NCBI GenBank assembly: GCA_003049485.1
Contig: PYST01000034.1
Span: forward strand, 62,001 to 126,000
DNA: 64,000 nucleotides
Direction: 5' to 3'
DNA from: Ophioceras dolichostomum
Lineage: Eukaryota; Ascomycota; Sordariomycetes; Magnaporthales; Ophioceraceae
Shown here piece after piece: positions 23,095 to 34,604 of the stretch; position 1 is the first letter of the stretch, and every line of letters starts with the position of its first letter. The notes beneath the pieces were generated by a model, which did no database searches, had not been told where the DNA came from, and worked only from the letters and a program-made list of their open reading frames with translations. Both the position numbers and the translations under genes were made by a program.

Positions 23095-25066
23095 TCAGAG
23101 CATGTACCTAAACTCCCTGCGCACCCTCAGAGCCTCCTCGGACAGGCCCGTCTGCTTGGAAACGTCGGCGTGCTCCTCCCAGGCGCTCTCGCCCGCCGCG
23201 AGCTTCTTGTTCAGGTGGACGAGGATCATGCGGAAGGCGACGCAGCCGACCACGGTGATGCCGAACATGGAGAGCACGATGCCGTAGCTCTTGCGGTAGC
23301 CGTTGTCCTTGAGGTCCCAGACGTAGGACCCGGCCACGTTGCCCAGCTGGCTGAAGGCGTTGACCAGCGCCAGCGCCACGGCGCGCTTCGCCGGCGGCCG
23401 CGGGAAGGACGAGGAGATCCACGAGTAGAAGACGATGAAGCCGGCGTAGCTCGACGTCTGGAGGAACAGCGCCACGTAGCGCGCTGCTGTGTTCAGAGTC
23501 GCCATGCTGATGACGAAGCCGGTCATACCGACGAAGATCGGGCAGACGATGTGCCAGAACTGTCATTTTTTTTTTGGAAGAGTCAGGAGCAGAAGTTGGG
23601 GGTTGATGGGGGGTTGGGGTTAGCTGGAGGCCTTGGACGGAACAACGTACCTTCTCCTGGGTTCGATCGGCGTGCCACGCGTTGATGAGGGACACGATAC
23701 ACGAGAAAACCCAGGGAGGAGAGCTCATCAGGAGTGTAGCCACGTAGTCGAACCCGAGGGTGGAGGTCAGAGAGGGGAAGAAGGCGTTGAAGGACAGGCC
23801 GATCACATAGGCCGTGAACACTAGCATCATGAGGTAGACCTTGGCGTCCTTGATGGTCATGATGAAGCCGTCGAAGACTCCCTGCTCAACAGAGTCGAGA
23901 TCGGCTTCGCCTACATCCTCCGCCATCCTCATTTGCGCGACCATTATCTCCTCCTCACTAAAGCCCCGTACGTGCTTTGAGTACGGAAAGTCAGGCAATA
24001 TGAATGCCGCAGAGATGGCGATGGCCATGGTGATAGCGCCCTCAACTATACACTCTGGTGGTTAGCCCTGTTATCCCCGACCGGGCGATTTGCTGAGATT
24101 TCAAAACGACTCACTCCAGAAAAGCCATCTCCAAGCAGCGTGGCCTAGGACACTATAGTAGGACAAATGTGAAGTTAGATTTTTAACGTGGTGTCGCCCA
24201 GGGACGTGGACGATGCGCGACGATACGCCAGTGACGATTGAGTACGACATACCCCTGCATGTTCGACAGCACGCCAGCGCCGATGAGGGCACTGAAAGCG
24301 TTCGATATTAGGTTTCCTGGATTCAAGAGGGTCAGATTGAATGTTCTACTTGGTCTTGAACATGAGCAGTGGGAGTTCCGAATGAGATAAGCTAGGTATA
24401 TTGGAAGGTGACAAGGGCTTGCCATACCGCAGAAGAGAATGGCATTACGGAGAGCGAGCTCCTTGCGCGTGTACCACTTCGACAGAAGGAGGAGCGCGCC
24501 AGGGAGGAACGCAGCCTCCACGAAACCGAGGAAGAACCTGATGACCACCATGTGGGAGAAGTTGTCGGCGCATCCCGACAGGGTTGAGATCAGACCCCAG
24601 AGCAGCATTGCGCAGGCGATGTACAGAGATGGGCGCTCGATCCGGTTGATGAAGATATTAGAGGGCACCTTTTTTTTTGCGAGTGACAGTCAGCATCTAG
24701 TGAGGGGGTACGCTACTGAAAAGTCGGAAGGGTGGCTGGTCCTTTGTGCTAGGGAGACCTGAACACAGCAAGACATACCTGCATCAAGATATACCCGACG
24801 TAAAGAATGCTCAAGCAGGTCGCATACTGGGTATTGTCGAGCTTGAGGTCATCCTGGAGACCCTTGAGTCGAGCGGCGGCGATGTTGTTCCGATCGAGGT
24901 AGTTCATGATATAAATCAGAACGAACAGGCCGCAGCGGGCATCGAGCTTGCGTTTGAGGCTCTTCTCGATCTCGGCGCGACGCGACACTATCACCGCATC
25001 CATGGGTCTCGCCTCAAGGTGCTCATCGCCCGAGCCCTCCAGCTGCTCCTTGTTCATGTCCGCCAT
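23095..25066 (-). CDS. MFS permease, anion:cation symporter (Dal5/allantoate permease-like) family
   Basis: This is a plasma-membrane transporter of the major facilitator superfamily. Six exons (25066-24779, 24668-24428, 24316-24253, 24152-24115, 24045-23651, 23559-23095) splice in correct phase to 496 aa, a normal length for the family. The signatures of the fungal Dal5/anion-cation symporter group are the NYLDRNNIAAARL motif in the first membrane segment, RFFLGFVEAAFLPG in the fourth, LSKWYTRKELALR in the following loop, and the WRWLFWIEGAI motif reconstructed across the fourth and fifth exons. The charged central loop separates the two six-helix halves. Substrates in this family include allantoate, nicotinate, pantothenate, biotin and other organic anions, so the substrate cannot be read from sequence. 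A second in-frame ATG three codons downstream could also be the start. An allantoicase gene lies 8 kb away. Confidence 0.88.
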
Positions 25067-27359
25067 CTTGGTCACCGTTGTGCGAACGAGATATGCGCCA
25101 GTGCAAAACAAAGGAGCGAGCAGCAAAACTACCTGGGGACGGGAGGTAGGTATCTGAAGACAGGGAGGGAATGCGGATCACGACGGAGAGCAGGCGGGCG
25201 GGAAGAAGTCTTTTTTAAGGGGCGTTTTTCTATAGCATACAGTAGTCGGGTCAACGAGTCCCGGGATCAGCGGAGAGTGCGCCGCGAAAGGTCGACCTTT
25301 TCCATTACGTTGAGCATCACCTACTACATACAGTGAGCAAGGGTGTCCATTTCTCCAAAAACCAGGGAAAGGGCCGTCGTTCTCGGGGAAGTCAGTCACC
25401 CACGCACTCCACGCAACCACGCAACCACGCTTGCAACCGGTGGTTTCTGGCTGTATTTCGCAGATCGGTCCCGACCCACGCGAGGAGGGCCCATAGAGCC
25501 TGCAACCTTTATTCAATTTTCCGTCCCCTCCGCGAGAACGAGACAAGGTTGCGAAGGAGTGTGCTGGTGCGGATCCTTGATCCAAAGTGCGGGGGAGGAC
25601 ACGGCATGTCAGGTAGAACGGGACTTTCCTCGGCCGCTTGGCATCCAACGGCCGGGACAGAACTTGAACAGTTGTAGTGGTCGGAAACGAGAGTGTGCAA
25701 AAAGCGTGACCGACCCTTCTGCACATAACTGGATCTCGCACCGGCACGGTTTGCCGGTGTGTCTGGTGATCAGATATGATAAGGGCGCTAGAGATTCAAC
25801 TCCCTCGCTGCCGTACCCGAAGAGTATCTATGCCACGACTGTGCGGTCGGTTGAATGTCGTTCGCATCAGGACTGGACAAGCTTCGGCGGCGCACATCCT
25901 CTTGTATCGTTCCAGCAACAGCCACTGACGTCTCAGATGTTACATTTGGGGGAGATAGGCAAGCCGGGGAAGCTACCCCGCCATTCTGAGTGGAGTTTCG
26001 GTGGACACAGAGGTCATCCGAAGAGAAAAAAAGCAAGACACGAAAAAAAAGGAAAACATTCCGAGTCAGTGGTACGGACTTGTCAGTATTACTACGTAGA
26101 GCATTGTAAATTGGGCAAACCGAGAGGACTGCCGAAGTGCTAAGGTTCACTAGCAGGTTCAACAAGCGCGACAGCAGGCTTGGCTTCACCGAAGCATTGG
26201 TGATAATAGGAGCGAAATATTCCGTGTGTGAAGATATATGTGAAGAAGAAATCTCAGGTGGCGTGGCACGTGCCTGTTAATTTCCCGTCGGCACATTTCG
26301 CGGAACTGAGCATGGGGCTCTAGTTCGGAGACGAGAAAACAAGCCTTGTGGCGCCTCGTGGTGCTCCATTGCTGTTCTCACAACATCGAACATCATAAGG
26401 TTTGCCAAGAGCCCTACAAATCTCACACATTCGCGACTCAACGACGCCCTGAATTGCTGACTGGGCTGTTCGTTCTCCGGGAATCCACATACCGTCCAAC
26501 ACGTAGCATGCCGGCTGCCAAAGCCACGTCCCTGGATTTGGCCTTGTGTTTTGTCCGGACTGCGCCCCTGAGTCTGATGGCCTGTTTAAGTCTTGCCCGT
26601 CTGGCTTCCTATGGAGCATGAAGGTTTGTCTGGGATCTTCATCAGGGGTTTTTGCGGCGGCAAGCTTCGGCCACAGCCAGTTTTCATGCCCTAGGAATAT
26701 GTAGGGCCACCAGGGCCACCAGGGGTCCGAATTTCCTAAGCTGACCACGCTTTGTCATCCCCACAGCCTCCAACGGCCGTGTCCAATCCGCCGCCGGAAC
26801 CTACCGTTCGGCCTCCCTTTTTGGTCAAGGTTTGGCCCAGCGCTGGGGGGCAGTACGAAGGATCCTACAGGAGCATGAGACGACAAGCGGGACTGGCTGA
26901 GAGCTACCACTTCTCACCGCTGCACAAAGCTGAGCAAAGTTCAGGCAGGACAGATTGGTAAGGTAAGGCTGCAGCGCGATGGCTTCTGCCCCTGGCCCTA
27001 GATGCGCGCTCGCCACACGGATGCCGTGCAATAGGTGCCAGGCAGAAAGAAGACGCCTCCATGCACTGAGCAAGCGCTCGTACACCGCCGAATATGCCTT
27101 CATATGGCTGCTATTGGCTTGTTGCGTACGAGATGGTACGCGTGAAGATGGCTCGTCCGCGGCCAGTGCCTACTCCGAGTGGAACTCGTGAGCAGCTCAA
27201 GATATCAAAGATATATAACTGTTGGTGGACGTTTCAGCAACAGCAATCCAGAGACCCCACGCAGCAGAAAGCGCAAGTTCAAGTTATTCACAGACTTGTT
27301 TCATTTCTTTCCTTTGTCTATCGTCTTTCTTTTTGTCCTCCAACCACCTGGCCGGCAAG
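25067..27359. other. Divergent intergenic region between MFS permease and M13 peptidase
   Basis: This 2.3-kb shared upstream region has no supportable gene. It contains two closely spaced GATA motifs near 25773-25783, about 0.7 kb before the permease start, which could bind an AreA/Nit2-type nitrogen regulator. That is suggestive only, because such short motifs occur by chance. Confidence 0.45.
27211..27218 (+). promoter_or_regulatory. TATA-like box upstream of M13 peptidase
   Basis: An ATATATAA sequence sits about 145 bases before the first in-frame ATG (27360). A CT-rich tract follows before that ATG. Both fit a core promoter with a leader of roughly 100 bases. Confidence 0.4.
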
Positions 27360-29811
27360 ATGGGCTACTCTCTCGCCTCCTACAATGCCTCAGCCGGCGT
27401 GTGCCTCACTCCTGCTTGTATCCATGCCGCCTCGGGTCTCCTCTACAACCTCTCGCCTCAGTACCAGGAGATCGATCCCTGCACGAACTTCGAGGAGATG
27501 GTCTGCGGAGGATGGCGGCAACAGAACTTCCTGGGGACCAAGGCCTCAATGGGCACAACTTCCATCATGGCGAGCCAGAACGACGAGTTGATCCTCAGCA
27601 TCTTGGAGGGAAGCTACCCGAACAAGACCCAACACTCGGCATTCTCGGCGCGCAACTTGGACGAAGACTCGGCCTTGATCGACCAGTACAACTTTGCTCA
27701 GCTGCAGCAGGCGTACTCGTCATGCTTGGACGAGCAAACGATCAAGGCCGCCGGCATCGCTCCCCTTCTGCAGGTCACGGGACAACTCTCATCCCTCCTG
27801 TCCAACTCGTCGACCGATCTGTCCAGCGCCATCACATTCATGGAGGCGGTGCAATTACCTCATTTCTTCGACACGGCCGTCCTGCCTGACCCTGAGGCTC
27901 CTGTATGTCTCCTCTCAACTCACTTACAAGATCCACACTGCACACGAGGCATCGACTGATCATGTACGGTATAGATGAATCCTCGCCTTATCATCGTGCC
28001 CCAGTCGTTTTCTAGTACAGGCGCCTCTCAAGATGCCACGGTTGTGGCCGCCTACCAAGGTCTCGTCGGGCTCGCTCTCAGTGCTATCATGCCAAATGCC
28101 TCAACGGAGAGCACCGCGCAGGCGGTTGTCAAACTCGAGGCGGATCTCGCGGCGGTCGCTCCGGCAGTGACAAAAGAGGTAGGCTGTCCCTGTTGGCTCT
28201 GTTGGTTCTGTTGGTTCTGTTGGCTTTCACCTGAACGCTGGCCGCTTGCTGGTGTCTTTGTCGTGCTACCCTGCTAACATTGCGTCCATAAACAGGTCCT
28301 GTTCAACAATCGGATGTCTCTAGCCGACACCGCGCAGCTCGCGCCCAAGCTCGGCATCGGCAAAGCGGTCGCCTCGCTGGCCCCGTCCAACTACACGGGT
28401 GATGTGCTCTTCAACCCGTTCCCGGGCTACTTTGGCAATCTGTCTCAGATCCTGGACGGTACACCGAAAGAGACGGTCAAGGCGTACTTGCTCTACAAAG
28501 TTGTTGCGACGTTGGCGGAACGCGTCGATGCCCCCGAGCTCACGGCTTATAAGACTGCAGCTGGTACCAGCCCAACGGTAATCACTCCTGCTCTGCCCAA
28601 GACTTTGCCCAAGACTTTGCCGTACAATTAATCCATCCTTGGCACATGCTAACTCTCGATGCATTAGGGTTCACGGCGCGCCGTCTGCCTGGAACTCGTT
28701 CAAACCAGTCTCCAGTGGCTCGTGAGCCGCTACTTCGTCGACGCGAAGTTCTCGCAGGCGGCTAAGACTCTGGGGGAGAAGGTCATCCTCGACATCCAGG
28801 AACAATTCAAACTGAAGATCACCAAGGCTACATGGATGGACGAGGCATCCAAAGCGATCGCGAAGCAGAAGGTGGATAAGATGGCACGGAAAATCGGCTA
28901 CCCCGATGTGGTGAGTACTTCCATCTCATCTCCACATCCCTCCCTCATCCCATTAATTCGCGACAAGCCTCGTTCACTCGCAGATTTCTGACACGGCTTT
29001 ATTTGACCCCTTCCAATAGTCCCCCAACATCATGGATCCGCTCTCCCTGAAGAAGTACTACGGCGGCATCAACATGACCACGAGCTACTTCGGAAACTAT
29101 CTCCAAGTGTCACAGTTCACAGCCAGCCAGAAGTGGGGCAAGCTCGGCAAGCGGACTGACCGGACCGAATGGGGCATGTCGGCGGCCAAGGTCAACGCCC
29201 AGTACGACCCCCTCGCCAACGACGTGACCTTCCCGGCCGCCATCATGCAGTTCCCCATCTTCAGCTACGGCCTTCCCGGCTACCTCAACTACGGCGGGTT
29301 CGGCGCCGTGGCGGGCCACGAGGTCGTGCACGGCTTCGACGACGAGGGGCGGCTCTACGACCCGGACGGCGTCAAGAAGCAGTGGTGGACCGACGAGACC
29401 ATCAGCGGCTTCACAAAGCGCGCGGAATGCTTCGTGAAGCAGTACGACAACTTCACCGTCATAGGTACTAGCGGTAGCCTCAACGTCAACGGCACCAAGA
29501 CCCTGGGCGAGAACCTCGCCGACGCGGGAGGGCTCGAGGCGGCCTACGCCGCGTGGCAGGCGCAGCGCGGGACGACACCCGACCAGCACCTCCCGGGCCT
29601 CCAGTCCTTCTCGCAGGAGCAGCTCTTCTTCCTCGCGTGGGGCAACGCCTGGTGCGCCAAGGCGACGCCGGCCGCCTACGAGAAGCAGATCGCGACCGAC
29701 GTGCACTCCCCGAATCGCTGGAGGGTCGATGGCGCTGCCATGCAGAACTCGCGCAGGTTCAGAGAGGCTTTCAAGTGCCCTGTCAGGGAGCCCGTCTGCG
29801 AGCTCTGGTAA
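27360..29811 (+). CDS. M13 (neprilysin/endothelin-converting enzyme) family zinc metallopeptidase
   Basis: Five exons (27360-27902, 27975-28178, 28296-28577, 28668-28910, 29020-29811), all in phase 0, give 687 aa, the usual M13 size. The zinc site is the HEVVH motif with His524, Glu525 and His528. The third ligand is Glu588 in ENLADAGG, with Asp592 also conserved. NAQYDP near residue 483 matches the substrate-binding NAxYxP motif, and the protein ends CELW like the family's Cys-x-x-Trp terminus. M13 enzymes cleave peptides and are normally ectoenzymes or secreted. The N-terminal CLTPACIHAASGLLYNL segment is the usual start of the mature fungal M13 domain. However, no signal peptide or membrane anchor follows the first ATG; hydrophobic codons lie in frame just upstream. 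Several NxT/NxS sites are present. The start is therefore the least certain part of the model. Confidence 0.92.
28190..28225. repeat. Four tandem 9-bp units in M13 peptidase intron 2
   Basis: Four consecutive copies of CTGTTGGYT lie within the intron 28179-28295, just after its donor. A second short direct duplication of a CCCAAGACTTTG unit lies in the next intron near 28597-28620. Confidence 0.8.
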
Positions 29812-30163
29812 CCGCGGCCGTCCCTTTGGCCAAGCTATGCCATGCCCCCGGCTTTGGGAACTTACCATCACGGCTGTCATCGACCTGTCGGAAGAGATTA
29901 ATTCATGGTTTCTCTCATTTTCCTTCTTTCATCTCAAGCATCGGATCAGTAATATTCGCGTTGGAATGGCGTTAAGAAGTCGGAGTCGGGGCTGTCCAGT
30001 TTCCTGTTTCCTGCAGTATAAATATTTCGGTTTATATTATTTACAGTCGAGCTAGCATGTCATTGATGAATAAAGCAAAAACCAAATGTTTCAATATTAC
30101 CCCAACATTCCCCTCAAAAACGAACCGTTACCCATCCAAGGCCGAGCAAGCACCGTGGCCAAA

Positions 30164-30197
<34 letters not shown>

Positions 30198-30326
30198 TTT
30201 CACGTGTGTGCACGAGTATGTGTGTGTCCCTGTATCTTCTTCTGCGTGTCTTGTCCTGTCTGACGACGTATCTCAGCCAAACCGCACTGTGTTCCATCCA
30301 ACACCATTTCTCAGTTCCTTCGTCGC
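29812..30326. other. Convergent 3' spacer between M13 peptidase and cytochrome b561
   Basis: This spacer holds the two 3' UTRs. It includes AT-rich sequence around 30020-30070, which could serve in 3'-end formation, and a (TC) repeat at about 30169-30190. I see no coding region. Confidence 0.5.
30169..30190. repeat. (TC)n microsatellite
   Basis: About eleven TC units lie between the converging genes. Confidence 0.85.
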
Positions 30327-31031
30327 CTATTCGTTGCCGCCGCCGCTGTTCTGAGCGCCATTCGCCACATTTCCCCTCTCGGACCAGGGCTTGAGCCCGA
30401 GCTTCTTGAGGTGCAGTCGCGGGTACACGCCGATGGCGATGAGCGCGACCGACACGGCGACGGCCCACAGCTTGATGTCCAGCACGTTCTCGTTGTAGGT
30501 CGTCTTCGTCGCGGTGAGGACCGTGGCCAGCACGAGCGAGAAGAGCACGTATCCCGACCAGCGGTGGTACTTCCACAGGGCCTTCGCGTTGTCGACGCCG
30601 CCGAACACTCCCGGGACGCCCCACATGAGGAACCCGAAGACGTACTGGACCAAGAGGAGGACGGCGGCGGCCACGCCGAAGTACGCGTGCGCGGAGTGGA
30701 AGTGCGGGTTGCCGGACTTGAGCTTGTTCACCTCGATGATGGCCACGCCCGAGGTGAAGAGGAGGAAGGAGAGGAGGTTGAGCGAGGCGTGGGCGCGCGC
30801 GCCAACGACCTTTTCCTGCGGCGTCCAGGTCGGCTGCAGGATCAGGATCGCCTGGGTGAGGGTGAAGACGCCGAGGACCTGGAGCAGGGGGTGCGGCGAG
30901 AAGAGGGGGAGCAGCGGGTTGGTGAACACGGCGGACCAGACGAGGCCCAGGAGCAGGATTGACCCGGCGAGGGCGATGCCGCCCGTGCCTGTGACCGTGG
31001 AGAGACGATTTAGCTTCAGATTTCCTGCCAT
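30327..31031 (-). CDS. Cytochrome b561 family protein, stand-alone (no DOMON domain)
   Basis: This is a 234-residue, single-exon, six-helix membrane protein. Helices lie at about 17-36, 48-66, 82-100, 115-136, 157-172 and 187-203. Four histidines in the expected positions for two b-type hemes are visible: His47 (SPHPLL), His81 (ARAHASLN), His115 (SAHAYFG) and His156 (KYHRWSGY). Cytochromes b561 pass electrons across membranes, often from ascorbate or to ferric chelates, at the plasma membrane, vacuole or endosomes. There is no N-terminal DOMON domain, so it resembles the small CYB561D2-like forms rather than fungal cellobiose-dehydrogenase-type fusions. The start is the ATG at 31031; an in-frame GTG three codons earlier is not a eukaryotic start. 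The C-terminus is a short polar Gly/Asn-rich tail. The electron donor and acceptor are unknown. Confidence 0.88.
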   Translation of the reverse strand: MAGNLKLNRLSTVTGTGGIALAGSILLLGLVWSAVFTNPLLPLFSPHPLLQVLGVFTLTQAILILQPTWTPQEKVVGARAHASLNLLSFLLFTSGVAIIEVNKLKSGNPHFHSAHAYFGVAAAVLLLVQYVFGFLMWGVPGVFGGVDNAKALWKYHRWSGYVLFSLVLATVLTATKTTYNENVLDIKLWAVAVSVALIAIGVYPRLHLKKLGLKPWSERGNVANGAQNSGGGNE

Positions 31032-32806
31032 GCTGACCACTGTGACTCTGGATTTGTTTGTTGTTGGCTTGTTTTTGTTGTGTCCACTCCTGTGCGATGG
31101 AGTGACGGTATCGATGAAGGTAAAGGAACGGAGAGAAAGGTGATGAAGTAGAGTTATGCGACTAAATCAAACATAGTAGCAGGCCCTCAGACCTCAAGAG
31201 AGGACGCATCTGAATGGGATATGTAGCTCAGTCTCATAAAGCTCACGCACCTCTGTAAAGGTTCCTCAGAATCGACTCATCAGGGTTCTGAAGGGCGTCA
31301 CCAGGTCGCCCCAAAAGGGGCTCCGACTCCCTAGAGAGCGACGTGTCGGCGTTACTATGAGAAGCCATGGTGGAGACGTCTCCTCGACTATCCCCTTCGT
31401 TATGATGCGTAGTACCCACGCCGCTCGCAATGAGGCGAGGAATAGAGTTCAGACACAGCTGTGACGTGGTCGTCGTTCTCTCGTCCTCGAAGGGCCAGAG
31501 GCGTCCGGCCGAGGCTTTGGGCAGCTCCGAATGTCTTTTATACAGCAGCCAGCCCCTCGCGTTGCAGCTCCTTGAGCGGGACTACTGAGGGACGAGAAGA
31601 GCTAAGACCAGGCAGATCAAGCTTGGTGTTGAGCTAGGCGGGCGCCAGGCCGAGTTTAGTCCGAGGAAGCTGTCCGTGAGGACGGAAGCTCCTGGGGAAG
31701 AGGAGGAGAGGCTGGAGTAAAATGAATCGCAATGGAGGATAGAAGAATGGAAGTACAGCACTGCCTTCCACGTTCAAGAAGGGGAATTTCCCTACGAAAT
31801 ATCAATTCCGTCACTGCATATCAGCTTGAAACAAACCAGGCATGCTGAAAACTAAAGCTTGGTGGTTGTCGATGGTGTCGGACATGCTGTTGATGACGGC
31901 ATTCCGTGAGCTCCGTCCAGGGTGGCAGCTTTGGCCTATGGGATTCTTCCGATTATCAAGGTTGTGGCTGGCTGCGGGTGAAATTCCTAAGGTGGGGTAA
32001 TCCAGCACGCACAGCACGGCATTGCTGAGGGGTTCTGCTGTGCTGTGCTACCCCTCGATGAGGAACGGCTTCGAAGATGGCGTGGGACATGCGGCGCGGA
32101 TTTGGCCTACCCCTCTCCTTCGTATTCCGTCCGTTCGTTCTGGTCGATAGCCAAATCCATTGTTCTCTGCTTGATGGGCGATTACACCCCTGTTTCGTGG
32201 TACAGGACAGATATATAACAATCCTTTGTGTCAAGTCTGTTTGTTGGTTTCCTGTGCTTCGAACTGGTTTCGCACGGACTTTGACGGAATGAGGCATTCG
32301 AATAGGCAGGCAGTTCAATGACAACGACTTATATGGGAGTGTTGCAAATTCGCTTGCACGCGTTTATCTGGTAGAAAACGGATTTGGCATTCTAACTGGG
32401 AGACTGGACGTGTCAGCGCTTTAACACCCCTTTCTTCCGTTTCCGGGGAGAGTGAAGAATGGAGCCCGGGATGACGCTGCTTGTTGTAGCTCTGGCGTAG
32501 TAGCACGGCACTACTCGAACAGTTTGGTGCGGTCTCGGAAGTTGACGGCCCCAAGGTCCACGTCGGCCGGCTCCGGGGCTCGATCCCCTCATCTGTCTCT
32601 CACGGCTAAGCCAAAATCTGTGACCCTTGTGTAGATTTTTGAGTCTCTTTGCGGTCTCTTTAGCTACCATCTCCCGAGTTACTACCTCTGTTCTTCAAGG
32701 CTCTGTGGAAAACCTCTCGTTCTCACAATTGAACCACTTCAGAAAGAATACCAACCAAATCTACCATAAACCCAGCTTACAGATAAGCTTTCCGAAACCG
32801 ACTGCA
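31032..32806. other. Divergent intergenic region between cytochrome b561 and allantoicase
   Basis: No gene can be supported in this 1.8-kb promoter region. A GATAAG motif at about 32782 lies just ahead of the allantoicase ATG, and might bind a nitrogen GATA factor or be chance. Short open frames on both strands have no recognisable product. Confidence 0.45.
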
Positions 32807-34059
32807 ATGGCTGGAGAAATCGAATACAAGCTGGAGAATGTTCCTGCTACACCCATTTCTTCTGGCGATATCGACAAGACATTTAGATCGAGTTGCATTG
32901 GTATGTCCCCTGACTTATAAGGATCATGCTGCTGTCTTGGTGCCAGGCCAATCAGTGGAGGCCCGAGGATCCCTTTCGAACCCCCACGTGTGGCTTGAGC
33001 TGAAGGTGAAAGCGAGCGGCAGCCAGTAGATTAGCCATGCACTAACCGGGAACACCTGACCTTACTGGTGTGGTTTGCACAGATCTGATTTCAGCCGCTC
33101 TTGGAGGCAAGGTTCTAGCATTCTCGGACGAATGGTTTGCTGAAGCTTCCAACCTGCTCACGCCAACCGCGCCGATCAGGCAGGCCGGCAAGATGGTGTA
33201 TACGGGGGCCTGGTTTGACGGCTGGGAGACGAGGCGGCACAACCCGGAGCTGTTCGACTGGGTCATCATCCGATTGGGCGTAGCCTCCGGGACCGTCGAG
33301 GGCGTTGAGATCGACACAGCCTTCTTCTCTGGGAACCATGCGCCGGCCATCTCAGTTGAGGGATGCTTCAGTCAGGATGACGCTGAGGTCACGTCCTGGA
33401 AAGGCGACCGGGGTAAATGGGAGACGATCCTCGGCGTGCAGGACTGTGGCCCTTCGCAGAGGTTCGGCTGGAGGCTCAACAACCCTCTTCAGGACAAGCG
33501 GTACACCCATGTGCGGCTCAACATGTATCCGGACGGGGGCATCGCTCGGTTCCGGCTCTTCGGCCACGCCGTTCCGGTATTCCCGGCTGACCCGGAAGCC
33601 GTGTTCGACCTCGCAGCGGCGCAGAACGGCGGAGTCGCCATCTCCTGCAGTGACCAGCACTTTGGCACCAAGGATAACCTGCTGTTGCCCGGGCGGGGGA
33701 AGGACATGGGCGATGGATGGGAAACGGCGCGGTCCAGGGGCAAGGACCACGTCGACTGGGCGATCATCAGGCTGGGCGCGCCGGGCTACGTGCAGAACTT
33801 CAACGTCGACACCGCCTTCTTCAGGGGAAACTTCCCCCAGAAAGTGAAGCTAGAGGGCATCCAATGGAGCGGAAACGAGGACCCGGGAGCAGATGCCGAG
33901 GGCTGGGCGGAGATTGTGGCACCCAGCAAATGCCGCCCGGACCACGAGCATGATTTCCCATCTCTGATCAACGACACACCCATCACCCACGTCAAGCTGA
34001 TAATGATTCCGGATGGAGGCGTTAAGAGACTGCGTGTGTTTGGGAAAAGGGCAGTCTAG
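32807..34059 (+). CDS. Allantoicase (allantoate amidinohydrolase)
   Basis: This enzyme of the purine degradation pathway splits allantoate into ureidoglycolate and urea. Two exons (32807-32900 and 33083-34059) are joined across a 182-base GTATGT...CACAG intron in correct phase, giving 356 aa, normal for fungal allantoicases. The protein shows the tandem two-domain structure of the family. Each half has a DEWFAEASNLL/DQHFGTKDNLLLPG-type segment, a DGWETxR motif (DGWETRR and DGWETAR), a VDxAFFxGN motif (EIDTAFFSGN and NVDTAFFRGN), and an HVxLxMxPDGG-(I/V)-xRxRxFG motif near its end. It should act in the cytosol or peroxisome to release nitrogen from purines. In ascomycetes such genes are often under nitrogen and uric-acid control, which this sequence does not prove. 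It is transcribed toward the DIL-ankyrin gene. Confidence 0.95.
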
Positions 34060-34604
34060 ATAGACGAGAGTCGCTAAGCATAAGAGTCTAGCATCTACTA
34101 GATGTAGTATTTAACAAGAAGACGAAATACTCGATGTCGTGAATGGTGTACCAACGTGGCCGGATTGTGACGCTGAAAGTGGTCACCCCACCATAACGCT
34201 TTCGCTTCAGCGGTGTCTGCACGGACCAACCAACCACTATTGATGTATGTGTTGGCCTGTCACTGATGGTTGGCCCCAGAGCCTCGACTTGGCCAGCCCT
34301 GCCATGCTTGGTTCATAAGGTGAACCCGAAATCATGCGTCCACAGCATATCCTTGTCGGGCATTGATCTCGTTTTATTGTTGAATTACGAAGTGGCCCGG
34401 GAAGAACGGGTCCAGTCTTGAAAAATACGGCCCGCGACGGTGACATCACTTTTATATATCCGGCGCCTTGACCCTTTTCCCCGCTATCTCAGTGAAGAGG
34501 AAAAAAACCCCGCGACGACGACGAGGACGACGGCCATTTGAACGGCGCCTAGCTAGGTCCGACACAGCAAGGCGCCGCTCATATGTCAGCCATTCTCCCG
34601 GGCG
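34060..34604. other. Intergenic DNA between allantoicase and DIL-ankyrin gene
   Basis: This contains the allantoicase 3' UTR and the promoter/leader of the next gene. I see no additional coding region or RNA gene. Confidence 0.5.

Noticed and set aside
23095..34059. Secondary-metabolite or defence gene cluster
   Set aside because: No PKS, NRPS, terpene cyclase, P450, NLR or toxin-type gene is present; the genes are unrelated housekeeping and nutrient genes.
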